DNA of 64,000 bases, from positions 440,636 through 504,635 of the forward strand of contig NZ_JADOUS010000001.1 of the NCBI RefSeq assembly GCF_015752045.1. Reading direction: 5' to 3'. Made by a program: the position numbers and the translations under genes. Below are positions 34,602 through 43,002 of this stretch, piece after piece. How positions within the stretch are numbered: position 1 is the stretch's first letter; the number at the start of each line of letters is the position of its first letter. Origin of the DNA: Arthrobacter_D sp015752045. GTDB lineage: Bacteria > Actinomycetota > Actinomycetes > Actinomycetales > Micrococcaceae. The notes under the pieces were generated by a model. The model had not been told where the DNA came from, made no database searches, and was given only the letters and a program-made list of their open reading frames with translations.

Positions 34602-36128
34602 CTACTTGGAGCCGTAGTTGGGTGCCTCGACCGTCATCTGGATGTCGTGCGGGTGGGATTCCTTGAGGCCTGCGGCGGTGATGCGCACGAACTTGCCCTT
34701 GGCCTTCAGCTCGGGGATGGTGCGGGCGCCGGTGTAGAACATGGTCTGGCGCAGGCCTCCGACGAGCTGGTAGGCCACGGACGCGAGCGGCCCGCGGTAG
34801 GCGACGCGGCCCTCGATGCCCTCGGGGATCAGCTTGTCGTCGCCGGTCACGTCCGCCTGGAAGTAGCGGTCCTTCGAGTACGAGGTGTTCTTGCCGCGCG
34901 TCTGCATCGCGCCGAGCGAGCCCATGCCGCGGTACGTCTTGAACTGCTTGCCGTTGACGAAGATCAGCTCTCCCGGCGCCTCGGCGGAGCCGGCGAGGAG
35001 CGAGCCGAGCATCACGGTGTCGGCGCCGGCCACGAGGGCCTTGCCGATGTCACCGGAGTACTGAAGGCCGCCGTCCGCGATCACGGGCACCCCGGCGGGG
35101 ATGGCAGCCTTCGCCGATTCGTAGATGGCGGTGACCTGCGGGACGCCGACGCCGGCGACGACGCGCGTCGTGCAGATGGACCCCGGGCCCACGCCCACCT
35201 TGATGCCGTCGGCGCCGGCGTCGATCAGGGCCTGGGCACCCTCACGGGTGGCGGCCTGGCCGCCGATGATGTCGACGTGCGCGAGGGACGTCTCGGCCTT
35301 GAGGCGGGAGATCATCTCCAGGACGCCCGCGCTGTGGCCGTTGGCGGTGTCGACGAAGAGGGCGTCGACGCCGGCGTCGACGAGGGTCATGGCGCGCTCC
35401 CAGCCGTCGCCGAAGAAGCCGATGGCCGCGCCGACGCGGAGGCGGCCGTCGTCGTCCTTCGTGGAGAGCGGGTACTGCTCGGCCTTCGTGAAGTCCTTGA
35501 CGGTGATGAGCCCGCGCAGGATCCCCGCGTCGTCGACGAGCGGGAGCTTCTCGATCTTGTTCTGCGCGAGGAGGTTGATGGCGTCGTCGCCGCTGATCCC
35601 GACGGAGCCGGTCACCAGGGGCATCCTCGTCATCACGTCGCGGACGAGCGTGCGCGGGAAGTCGCGCTCGAGCACGAAGCGCGTGTCGCGGTTGGTGACG
35701 ATGCCGAGCAGGCGCCCCGCCGCGTCCACGACGGGCAGCCCCGAGACGCGGTAGTGCCCGCACAGTTCGTCGAGTTCCTGCAGCGTGGCGTCCGGACCGA
35801 TGGTCAGCGGCTTGGTGATCATGCCGGACTCGCTGCGCTTCACGCGGTCCACCTGGTCCGCCTGGTCCTGGATGGACAGGTTGCGGTGGATGACGCCGAG
35901 CCCGCCCTGCCGCGCCATGGCGATGGCCATCCGCGCTTCGGTGACGGTGTCCATCGCGGAGGAGAGCAGCGGCGTCTTCACCGTGATGCGCTTGGAGATG
36001 CGCGACGACGTGTCGGCCTCCGAGGGGATCACGTCGGTGTGGCCGGGGAGCAGGAGCACATCGTCATACGTCAGGCCGATGAATCCGAAGGGGTCGTGGG
36101 TCTCGTTCTGGCCGGACTGCTGGGTCAC
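34602..36128 (-). CDS. guaB: Inosine-5'-monophosphate dehydrogenase
   Basis: Oxidises IMP to XMP with NAD, the rate-limiting step to GMP. The 508-residue protein has the barrel interrupted by two CBS domains (about 105-155 and 165-220), the catalytic Cys319 in GPGSICTTR, and the flap with RYFQADV and the YRGPL segment near the end. GTG 36128 follows AAAGAGG at good spacing. A TAGACT box at 36207-36212 (minus strand) is a plausible -10 for its promoter. It lies in the same direction as guaB3, with an ABC gene between them. Confidence 0.97.
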   Translation of the reverse strand: MTQQSGQNETHDPFGFIGLTYDDVLLLPGHTDVIPSEADTSSRISKRITVKTPLLSSAMDTVTEARMAIAMARQGGLGVIHRNLSIQDQADQVDRVKRSESGMITKPLTIGPDATLQELDELCGHYRVSGLPVVDAAGRLLGIVTNRDTRFVLERDFPRTLVRDVMTRMPLVTGSVGISGDDAINLLAQNKIEKLPLVDDAGILRGLITVKDFTKAEQYPLSTKDDDGRLRVGAAIGFFGDGWERAMTLVDAGVDALFVDTANGHSAGVLEMISRLKAETSLAHVDIIGGQAATREGAQALIDAGADGIKVGVGPGSICTTRVVAGVGVPQVTAIYESAKAAIPAGVPVIADGGLQYSGDIGKALVAGADTVMLGSLLAGSAEAPGELIFVNGKQFKTYRGMGSLGAMQTRGKNTSYSKDRYFQADVTGDDKLIPEGIEGRVAYRGPLASVAYQLVGGLRQTMFYTGARTIPELKAKGKFVRITAAGLKESHPHDIQMTVEAPNYGSK

Positions 36129-36255
36129 TGCTGCGCCTCTTTCGGTGTGGACCGGTGGGGGTGGAGGTCGGGGCCGACGGCCGAAGATACGCCGGTAGGC
36201 CCTGACAGTCTAGAACGGATCGGGGAAGCGCCCTATTCCGGTGACAGCGCTCACG

Positions 36256-38337
36256 TCACCAGCCGAGGGCCGCCGTGAAGCGCTCCTCGAAGACCGGGAC
36301 CGTCGTCTCGACGTAGGTCCTGGAGAGGTGGTCGCGGTCCATGTACACGCGGACGTTCCCCACCACTCCGGGGCACGTCCGCCCCGCGCAGACGACGTCG
36401 GTCAGGTCCACGTGCTCGAGCCCGGGCAGGCGCCCGGCCAGGGGCAGCAGGGGCGACGACGGCGCGAGCACCTCCGCCGCCGGGACATCGCAGGCCGCCG
36501 GGTCGGCGGCATGGAGGGCCGTGCATTCGGCCATGTCCTCCTCGAAGCGCGGCGTGTCACGGAGCGCGACGACGGGGATGCCCGCGTCCAGCAGCGGCGT
36601 GATGCCTGCCTCGAAGCCGGCCGGGACCACCTCGTCCGGCGAACTCCAGTCCGTGCGCGTCCCGACGGTGAGGACGGCGTCTGGGGCGAGTTCCAGGGCG
36701 TAGGCACGGACGGCGTCGTTGAAGGCCTGGCACTCCGGGTCCACGTCCTCGCGGGAATCGACGAAGCGGCAGCTGGGCCGGTGCACCGAGACGGCGAGCC
36801 AGCCGTTGGTCTCGGCCATGGCACCGAGCGCGGTCATCCACATCTGCGAATGGGAATCGCCCAGCACCAGCACGGTCCGCTCCGCGGTCGCCTCGTCCCC
36901 GGTCTGGACGCACGAGGACAGCTGCGGGTCGGCGGGCATCAGGGCTTCCGAGCACGGCCCGTCCACGTCCGCCCATTCCGCGCCGAGGCTGCTCGTGAGC
37001 GGCTTCACCAGCGCGTCGTCGGCGCCCCGGTACTCGAAGCCGGGGTCCAGGGCGGCGGCACCAGGGTTGTCGGCGCGTGTCTGCTGCTCCACCGCCGCCT
37101 CCTGCGCCTGCACCCGGTACTCCCAGCCGGAGAGCGGGACGGCCACGAGGGCGAGGGCCAGCGCCGCGACGAGGCCGGTCCGTCGGCGCTGCACGGACGG
37201 CCAGGACCACGAGCGCACCGGCTCCTCGACGAAGCGCGTGGTGAGCGCGGCCAGCACGAGGGAGGCGGCGATGACGACGGCGCCGTCGAGCAGACCGGCG
37301 TTCTCCTTGCCGGCGACGACGAGCCAGATGACCAGGAGGGGCCAGTGCCACAGGTAGAGCGCGTAGGACGCCCCGCCGAGGCGCAGGAGCGGCGCCGAGG
37401 ACAGCCAGCGGTCCACGCCGGCGGGGCTGTCCGTGCGGCCCGCGACGATCACGGCGGCCGCGGCCAGCGTCGGCCAGAGGGCGACGAACCCCGGGAACTG
37501 CTGCTGCACCTGCAGGAGGACGCCGCACGCCAGCATCATGACCACGCCGGCCCAGCCGAAGACCACCCGCACCCGCCGCGGGAGCACGAGGTACGGGAGC
37601 GCGAGGGCCACGAGCGACCCGAGGGCGAATTCCCAGAGCCGGGCACGCGTGTCGAAGTAGGCCGCCGCCTGGTCGGTCCCGGTTTGCCAGACCGAGAACG
37701 CGAGCGATACCGCGAAGAGGGCGCCGAACAGGACGATCAGCACGGGGCGCGGACGAAGCCGCGTGAGGGCGGCGAGCACACCGGCCAGCGCGAAGACGAG
37801 CGGCCACAGGAGGAACACCTGCCCCTGGATCGACAGGGACCAGAAATGCTGCAGCGGACTGGCCGCGCTGTGGTCGAGGGCGTAGTAGTCGACCGCGTTG
37901 CCCGCGAGCTCCCAGTTCTGCCGGTAGGTCAGCGACGCCCACGTCTGGTCGAACACCGCACGCCAGCGCGAGCTCGGTACGAACACGGCCGTCGCGGCGA
38001 GGACGGACAGGAGGACCACGACGGCGGCGGGCAGCAGCCGCTTCAGCAGGTTGAGCCAGTACGCGACGAGCGCGAGGGGCTGCTGCGCCTCGAGCCTCCG
38101 CGTGAACGTGACGGTGAGCAGGAAGGCCGAGACGAGCAGGAAGACGTCCACGCCGCCAGACACCCGGCCGAGCCACACGTGGTAGACCACCACCATCGCG
38201 ACGGCGAGGGCCCGCAGCCCCTGCACCTCGGGACGGAAACGGCGGGTATCGCCGCCTCCGGAAACCGCCGCGGCGGTCACCGGAGCAGCGGGCGTAAGGG
38301 TGGAAGCCAGGCTGTTGCTCCTCTGTCGGACGGCCAC
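36256..38337 (-). CDS. Membrane acyltransferase with C-terminal SGNH domain (OafA/YrhL type)
   Basis: A protein of about 690 residues that should O-acetylate or otherwise acylate a cell-surface glycan. The N-terminal acyltransferase-3 domain has FRPEVQGLRALAV, the catalytic His in VVYHVWLG, and about ten helices to residue 395. The C-terminal domain faces out and has the SGNH motifs LGDSHSQMW and DRDHLS. The start is uncertain: TTG 38352 and GTG 38337 are both in frame, while the best ribosome-binding site (GGAGG) serves an ATG in another frame. The gene is divergent from rnj and stands alone. Confidence 0.88.
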   Translation of the reverse strand: MAVRQRSNSLASTLTPAAPVTAAAVSGGGDTRRFRPEVQGLRALAVAMVVVYHVWLGRVSGGVDVFLLVSAFLLTVTFTRRLEAQQPLALVAYWLNLLKRLLPAAVVVLLSVLAATAVFVPSSRWRAVFDQTWASLTYRQNWELAGNAVDYYALDHSAASPLQHFWSLSIQGQVFLLWPLVFALAGVLAALTRLRPRPVLIVLFGALFAVSLAFSVWQTGTDQAAAYFDTRARLWEFALGSLVALALPYLVLPRRVRVVFGWAGVVMMLACGVLLQVQQQFPGFVALWPTLAAAAVIVAGRTDSPAGVDRWLSSAPLLRLGGASYALYLWHWPLLVIWLVVAGKENAGLLDGAVVIAASLVLAALTTRFVEEPVRSWSWPSVQRRRTGLVAALALALVAVPLSGWEYRVQAQEAAVEQQTRADNPGAAALDPGFEYRGADDALVKPLTSSLGAEWADVDGPCSEALMPADPQLSSCVQTGDEATAERTVLVLGDSHSQMWMTALGAMAETNGWLAVSVHRPSCRFVDSREDVDPECQAFNDAVRAYALELAPDAVLTVGTRTDWSSPDEVVPAGFEAGITPLLDAGIPVVALRDTPRFEEDMAECTALHAADPAACDVPAAEVLAPSSPLLPLAGRLPGLEHVDLTDVVCAGRTCPGVVGNVRVYMDRDHLSRTYVETTVPVFEERFTAALGW

Positions 38338-38562
38338 GGGACATGGACGCAAACCTCCAGTTTACCGTCCGGGCGTCGTCGTCCGGCGCCTCCGCGGAGC
38401 GGTCGGCCCCCGCCCATGCGCCGAACCCCGTAGTCTAGGAGGAGTATCTTCCCCGAACGCGGGGGACCAACCAGAACGGAATCGCCGGGTTTGCCGGCCT
38501 CGACGACACTCGTCTGACGGCCGCTCCCCCGCCATTCCTCACCAACGAGAGAAACCTGATCT

Positions 38563-40251
38563 GTGAATAAAAGACCTGCCGCACTGAAAGCACCACGGGA
38601 ACTGGCCAAGGGAGCCATGCGCATCGTCGCTCTCGGGGGGATCGGTGAGATCGGCAGAAACATGACCGTCTTCGAGTTCGAGGGCAAGCTGCTGATCGTG
38701 GACTGCGGGGTGCTGTTCCCGGAGGAACACCAGCCCGGCATCAACGTGATCCTGCCGGACTTCTCCTACATCCGCGACCGGCTCGACGACGTCGTTGCCG
38801 TGGTCCTCACGCACGGCCACGAGGACCACATCGGCGGGGTGCCCTACCTGCTCAAGGAGCGCGCCGACATCCCCCTGGTGGGCTCGCGCCTCACGCTCGC
38901 CTTCATCGAGGCCAAGCTCAAGGAACACCGGATCACCCCGAAGACCATCCAGGTCAAGGAGGGTGAGCGCCGCACGATGGGCGGCTTCGACCTCGAATTC
39001 GTCGCTGTGAACCACTCCATCCCGGACAGCCTCGCCGTCGCCATCCGCACCGCGGCCGGCATGGTCCTGCACACCGGCGACTTCAAGATGGACCAGTTCC
39101 CGCTGGACAAGCGCATCACCGACCTCGGCTCCTTCGCCCGGCTCGGCGCGGAGGGCGTGGACCTGTTCCTCACCGACTCCACCAACGCGGACGTCCCCGG
39201 CTTCACGACGTCGGAGAAGGACCTCGGGCCCGCGATCGACGCCGTGTTCCGCACCGCGCCGCGCCGGATCATCGTCTCCAGCTTCGCCAGCCACATCCAC
39301 CGCATCCAGCAGATCATCGACACCGCCCACCGGCACCGCCGCAAGGTGGCGTTCGTGGGCCGTTCGATGGTGCGCAACATGACCATCGCGGCGGATCTGG
39401 GCTACCTCAACATCCCGCAGGGCCTGCTGGTGGACTTCAAGAAGCTCGAGCGCAGCGACGACCACAAGGTGGTCCTCATCTGCACCGGCTCGCAGGGTGA
39501 GCCGATGGCCGCGCTCTCGCGCATGGCCAACAACGACCACGCCATCCGCATCACCGAGGGCGACACGGTGCTGCTGGCCAGCTCCCTCATCCCGGGCAAC
39601 GAGAACGCGATCTACGGCATCATCAACGCGCTAACCGAGATCGGCGCCAACGTGGTCCACAAGGGCAACGCGAAGGTGCACGTCTCCGGCCATGCCAGCG
39701 CCGGCGAGCTCGCCTACTGCTACAACATCGTCAAGCCCCGCAACGTCATGCCCGTGCACGGCGAGTGGCGCCACCTGCGGGCCAACTCGGAGATCGCCGT
39801 CGCCACCGGCGTCGATCCCCGCAACGTGGTCCTCGCCCAGGACGGCGTGACCGTGGACCTCGTCCGCGGCCGCGCGACCATCTCGGGCAAGGTCGACGCC
39901 GGGCTCGTGTTCGTCGACGGCGACAGCGTGGGCGGCATCACCGAGGAGGACCTCGTGGAGCGCCGCCGCCTGGCCGAGGAGGGCGTCGTCACCATCCTCG
40001 CGATCATCGACCCGGACAACGGCAACATGGTCGAGGCCCCCGAGTTCTTCACCAAGGGCTTCTCCTGCTCCGACGAGGACCTCGACAAGGCCGGCGCCGC
40101 CGTCGAGAAGGCACTGCGCGACGCCGCCGGCAACCGCCAGGGCGGACGCCGCCAGGACCCCGAGGACATCATCGAGCGGGCCACCGCCAACTGGATGCGC
40201 CGGTTCTACAACCGCCAGCCCGTGGTCAACGCGATCGTCGTCGACGCCTGA
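38563..40251 (+). CDS. rnj: Ribonuclease J
   Basis: A metallo-beta-lactamase/beta-CASP ribonuclease with 5'-3' exo- and endonuclease activity in mRNA decay and rRNA maturation. The 562-residue protein has the zinc motif LTHGHEDHIGG (His84, His86, Asp88, His89), HTGDFK with the metal Asp, and the beta-CASP motifs FASHIHR and SGHAS, plus a C-terminal domain. GTG 38563 gives the 18-residue extension usual in actinobacteria; an ATG at 38617 is the shorter option. The 210 bases upstream hold only weak promoter-like boxes (TAGTCT, then GGAGGAG). A perfect terminator follows. Confidence 0.96.
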   Translation: MNKRPAALKAPRELAKGAMRIVALGGIGEIGRNMTVFEFEGKLLIVDCGVLFPEEHQPGINVILPDFSYIRDRLDDVVAVVLTHGHEDHIGGVPYLLKERADIPLVGSRLTLAFIEAKLKEHRITPKTIQVKEGERRTMGGFDLEFVAVNHSIPDSLAVAIRTAAGMVLHTGDFKMDQFPLDKRITDLGSFARLGAEGVDLFLTDSTNADVPGFTTSEKDLGPAIDAVFRTAPRRIIVSSFASHIHRIQQIIDTAHRHRRKVAFVGRSMVRNMTIAADLGYLNIPQGLLVDFKKLERSDDHKVVLICTGSQGEPMAALSRMANNDHAIRITEGDTVLLASSLIPGNENAIYGIINALTEIGANVVHKGNAKVHVSGHASAGELAYCYNIVKPRNVMPVHGEWRHLRANSEIAVATGVDPRNVVLAQDGVTVDLVRGRATISGKVDAGLVFVDGDSVGGITEEDLVERRRLAEEGVVTILAIIDPDNGNMVEAPEFFTKGFSCSDEDLDKAGAAVEKALRDAAGNRQGGRRQDPEDIIERATANWMRRFYNRQPVVNAIVVDA

Positions 40252-40267
40252 CCCCGGCAGGACGAGC

Positions 40268-40299
40268 AAGCCCCGGTACCCGTTCGGGTACCGGGGCTT
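40268..40299 (+). terminator. Strong hairpin terminator after rnj
   Basis: Perfect 14-base arms (AAGCCCCGGTACCC and its complement) around the loop GTTC, 17 bases after the rnj stop. Stem strength is high; a T-rich stretch follows only loosely (TCGTCGTTGT). Confidence 0.85.
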
Positions 40300-40355
40300 C
40301 GTCGTTGTCGGGGCGTGGCAGGATCTCGTCGACCCGCTCCGAGGAGTCCCTGCCG

Positions 40356-40634
40356 GTGACCGTCTACCGGCACACTTCCCTGATCCGCCGGCGCCTGGGG
40401 AACGTCGACACCGAACTGCAGGACAACAAGGCCGTCAGCCTCGGCCACACCGCCCCGAAGATCGACGGCGTCCCGACCGCGCCCGGAGAGCGTTTCTCCT
40501 TCTGGAGCCTCGCCGGCCGGTGCTCCGCGAAGGAGGGATACCGGGAGGGCCTGACGATCAGCAACGGCAGGCCCGGCCGGGGTATGGGCGGCGAGCCGGA
40601 CTGCGCGGACCTGCCCACCGGGTGCCGCCACTGA
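40356..40634 (+). pseudogene. Remnant of a VanW family gene
   Basis: An open stretch of 92 codons that carries the middle of a VanW domain: VYRHTSLIRRRLGNVD, LQDNKAVSLG, PGERFSFWSLAGR, GYREGLTISNGRP. Where intact VanW proteins read GGGLCQLxNLxHW it reads GGEPDCADLPTG and stops, and the N-terminal part is also missing; whole VanW proteins are about 250 residues or more. GAGGAG stands before the GTG at 40356, so it could still be translated. It lies between the terminators of rnj and groEL, followed by a 32-base tandem duplication. I treat it as decaying. Confidence 0.7.
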
Positions 40635-40660
40635 GTGGGCATGGTCGCACATGCCCACCG

Positions 40661-40724
40661 GGTCGGCGCGGTGGATGGGCAGGAGCGCCGCCGGTCGGCG
40701 CGGTGGATGGGCAGGAGCGCCGCC
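40661..40724. repeat. Exact tandem duplication of a 32-base unit
   Basis: Two identical 32-base copies at 40661-40692 and 40693-40724, each beginning GGTCGGCGCGG and ending GAGCGCCGCC, with a short partial third start after them. It is non-coding and adjoins the vanW remnant. Confidence 0.9.
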
Positions 40725-40748
40725 GGCCGGCACGGACACCGGACGCAG

Positions 40749-40780
40749 AAGCACCCCGGCTCCGCGGAGCCGGGGTGCTT
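40749..40780. terminator. Perfect palindromic terminator after groEL, usable from both sides
   Basis: A 32-base perfect palindrome with arms of 16 bases (AAGCACCCCGGCTCCG and complement). It lies 31 bases past the groEL stop on the minus strand and also ends any transcript from the vanW remnant side. Confidence 0.8.
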
Positions 40781-40810
40781 CAGGGACGGAGCGGGCCGGA
40801 GCCCCTGCGC

Positions 40811-42424
40811 CTAGTGCGAGTGGCCGTGGCCCTCATCGTCGGACGCCTCGGGCTTCTCGACCACGAGGGTTTCCGTGGTGAGCACCAGAGCCGCGATCGA
40901 GGCTGCGTTCTGCAGGGCCGAACGCGTCACCTTGACCGGGTCGATGATGCCGGCGTCGATCAGGTTCTCGTACTCGCCGGTCGCGGCGTTGAAGCCGTGG
41001 CCGATCTCGAGGTCGGAGACCTTCGCGACGACGACGTAGCCCTCGTGGCCGGCGTTCTCGGCGATCCAGCGCAGCGGCTGGGCGAGGGCGCGGCGGACGA
41101 GGCCGACGGCGGTGGCCGCGTCGCCCTCGAGTGCCAGCACGTCGGGGTCGGTGTCCAGTGCCTTGCCGGCGTGGACCAGCGCGGACCCGCCTCCGGCGAC
41201 GATGCCCTCTTCGAGGGCCGCACGCGTCGAGGACACGGCGTCCTCGATGCGGTGCTTCTTCTCCTTCAGCTCGACCTCGGTGGCCGCGCCGACCTTGATC
41301 ACGCCGATACCGCCGGCGAGCTTCGCCAGGCGCTCCTGGAGCTTCTCACGGTCCCAGTCGGAGTCGGTGCGCTCGACCTCGGCGCGGATCTGCGCCACGC
41401 GGTCGGCGACGTCGGACTCGCTGCCGGTGCCGTCGACGATCGTGGTGGCGTCCTTGGTGACGGTGATCCGGCGTGCGGAACCGAGCACCTCGAGGCCCAC
41501 CTGGTCCAGCTTCAGGCCGAGGTCCGGCGAGACGACCTGCGCACCCGTGAGGGTGGCGATGTCCTGCATCATGGCCTTGCGGCGGTCCCCGAAGCCCGGA
41601 GCCTTGACGGCGACGACGTTGAGGGTGCCGCGGATCTTGTTGACCACCAGGGTGGAGAGCGCCTCGCCCTCGATGTCCTCGGCGATGATGAACAGCGGTT
41701 TGCCGGCCTGCAGGGCCTTCTCGAGCAGCGGCAGGAATTCCGCCAGTGAGGAGATCTTGCCGGAGTTGATGAGGATGAGCGCGTCCTCGAGGACGGCTTC
41801 CTGGCGCTCGGCATCGGTCACGAAGTACGGCGAGAGGTAACCCTTGTCGAACTGCATGCCCTCGGTGAGGACGAGCTCGGTCTGCGTGGTGGAGGACTCC
41901 TCGATGGTGATCACACCATCCTTGCCGACCTTGTCGAAGGCCTCTGCGAGGAGATCGCCGACCTCGGTGCTCTGCGCGGAGATGGAGGCGACGTCGGCGG
42001 TCTGCTGACCGACGACCTCGCGGGCGTTCTCCAGCAGGCGCTTGGCCACGGCCTGGACCGACACCTCGATGCCGTGCTTGAGCTGCCCGGGAGCGGCGCC
42101 GGCGGCGACGTTGCGGAGGCCTTCCTTGACGAGTGCCTGGGCCAGGACCGTGGCGGTGGTCGTTCCATCACCGGCGACGTCGTTCGTCTTGGTGGCGACC
42201 TCCTTGGCCAGCTGGGCGCCGAGGTTCTCGTACGGGTCGTCGAGTTCGACCTCGCGGGCGATCGTGACGCCGTCGTTCGTGATGGTGGGGGCGCCCCACT
42301 TCTTGTCGAGCACGACGTTGCGTCCGCGCGGGCCCAGCGTCACCTTGACGGTGTTCGCGAGCTTGTCCACGCCGGCCTCGAGGGCACGGCGGGCGGCGTC
42401 GTTGAATTCCAACTGCTTTGCCAT
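40811..42424 (-). CDS. groEL: 60 kDa chaperonin GroEL
   Basis: The ATP-driven folding chamber subunit, 537 residues. Family motifs are present: LGPRGRNVVLDKKWGAPTIT, the ATP site VAGDGTTTAT, and AAVEEGIVAGGG-type sequence (here AALEEGIVAGGG). The C-terminus ends in EGHGHSH, a His-rich tail typical of the groES-linked copy in actinobacteria that carry two groEL genes; the other copy (with GGM tail) would be elsewhere. AAAGGA precedes the ATG. groES is upstream, but an intrinsic terminator sits between them. Confidence 0.97.
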   Translation of the reverse strand: MAKQLEFNDAARRALEAGVDKLANTVKVTLGPRGRNVVLDKKWGAPTITNDGVTIAREVELDDPYENLGAQLAKEVATKTNDVAGDGTTTATVLAQALVKEGLRNVAAGAAPGQLKHGIEVSVQAVAKRLLENAREVVGQQTADVASISAQSTEVGDLLAEAFDKVGKDGVITIEESSTTQTELVLTEGMQFDKGYLSPYFVTDAERQEAVLEDALILINSGKISSLAEFLPLLEKALQAGKPLFIIAEDIEGEALSTLVVNKIRGTLNVVAVKAPGFGDRRKAMMQDIATLTGAQVVSPDLGLKLDQVGLEVLGSARRITVTKDATTIVDGTGSESDVADRVAQIRAEVERTDSDWDREKLQERLAKLAGGIGVIKVGAATEVELKEKKHRIEDAVSSTRAALEEGIVAGGGSALVHAGKALDTDPDVLALEGDAATAVGLVRRALAQPLRWIAENAGHEGYVVVAKVSDLEIGHGFNAATGEYENLIDAGIIDPVKVTRSALQNAASIAALVLTTETLVVEKPEASDDEGHGHSH

Positions 42425-42455
42425 TCGTTGGTTCCTTTCAGGCTTGTGCAGCGAG

Positions 42456-42482
42456 AAAAACCCCGGCCACAGCGGGCCGGGG
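42456..42482 (-). terminator. Intrinsic terminator between groES and groEL
   Basis: On the minus strand CCCCGGCC and GGCCGGGG pair around a six-base loop and are followed directly by five T (42460 to 42456). It sits 17 bases after the groES stop and 32 bases before the groEL start, so some transcripts should end after groES. Confidence 0.75.
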
Positions 42483-42499
42483 CTTCTCCAATCGGGGTG

Positions 42500-42796
42500 T
42501 TACTTGACGACGATCGCGAGGACGTCGCGGGCGGAGAGCACGAGGTACTCCTGGCCGCCCTGCTTGATCTCGGTTCCGCCGTACTTCGAGTAGATGACGA
42601 TGTCGCCCTCGGCGACATCGACGGGGACGCGGTTGCCGTTGTCGTCGACACGGCCGGGTCCGACTGCTACGACTTCGCCCTCCTGGGGCTTCTCCTTGGC
42701 GGTGTCCGGGATGACGAGGCCGGAAGCAGTGGTCTGCTCGGCTTCGAGCGGGCGGACAACAATACGATCCTCAAGCGGCTTGATAGAGACCGACAC
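42500..42796 (-). CDS. groES: 10 kDa co-chaperonin GroES
   Basis: The lid of the GroEL chamber, 98 residues. It shows the IKPLEDRIVVRP start, the mobile loop EAEQTTASGLVIPDTAKEKP and the YSKYGGTE beta-strand near the end. GTG 42796 is preceded by AAAGGAGA at good spacing. Two CIRCE elements and a strong promoter lie 90-165 bases upstream. groEL follows after a 75-base gap that holds an intrinsic terminator. Confidence 0.97.
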   Translation of the reverse strand: MSVSIKPLEDRIVVRPLEAEQTTASGLVIPDTAKEKPQEGEVVAVGPGRVDDNGNRVPVDVAEGDIVIYSKYGGTEIKQGGQEYLVLSARDVLAIVVK

Positions 42797-42887
42797 GGGC
42801 TCTCCTTTGCGTTCGATACCAATGAATGGAGGCCGTCGGGCTGGGCGTGAACCGTCGTCGCGGTGCCGGCGAACGCTTCCCTCGGGA

Positions 42888-42914
42888 TTAGCACCCGCAG
42901 TGAGCGAGTGCCAA
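42888..42914. promoter_or_regulatory. CIRCE operator 1 of groESL
   Basis: TTAGCACCC (42888-42896), nine bases, then GAGTGCCAA (42906-42914). It matches the consensus TTAGCACTC-N9-GAGTGCTAA with three changes and lies just downstream of the promoter's -10 box. Confidence 0.9.
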
Positions 42915-42919
42915 CTCCG

Positions 42920-42948
42920 ACTGTATGCAAGCGCTGGCACTCGGTCAA
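42920..42948 (-). promoter_or_regulatory. groESL promoter
   Basis: On the minus strand TTGACC (-35, 42948-42943) and TACAGT (-10, 42925-42920) are 17 bases apart. The -35 box lies inside CIRCE operator 2, and CIRCE 1 covers the start region, so HrcA should block both. Confidence 0.8.
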
Positions 42949-42960
42949 GGCGAGTGCCAG
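42934..42960. promoter_or_regulatory. CIRCE operator 2 of groESL
   Basis: CTGGCACTC (42934-42942), nine bases, then GAGTGCCAG (42952-42960): a perfect inverted repeat with CIRCE geometry, overlapping the -35 box of the groESL promoter. Confidence 0.88.
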
Positions 42961-42990
42961 CGCGCGTCATGCGCCGACCCTCCCGTCGCC

Positions 42991-42996
42991 TAGGCT
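42991..42996 (+). promoter_or_regulatory. -10 box of a probable leaderless methyltransferase transcript
   Basis: TAGGCT, six bases, then ATG 43003, with no ribosome-binding site. It lies back to back with the groESL promoter. Confidence 0.55.
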
Positions 42997-43002
42997 GGCA
43001 GC

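Noticed and set aside
32934..36278. A plus-strand open frame of about 1100 codons opposite the ABC exporter and guaB
   Set aside because: It covers two well-supported genes in antisense, with Val/Asp/His-rich low-information sequence, a known shadow effect in high-GC DNA.
36557..38344. An alternative frame of the acyltransferase gene that begins at an ATG with a good GGAGG
   Set aside because: The protein is Arg-rich nonsense after a few codons. The signal may be left over from a frameshift near the start or be chance, so only the start uncertainty was recorded.
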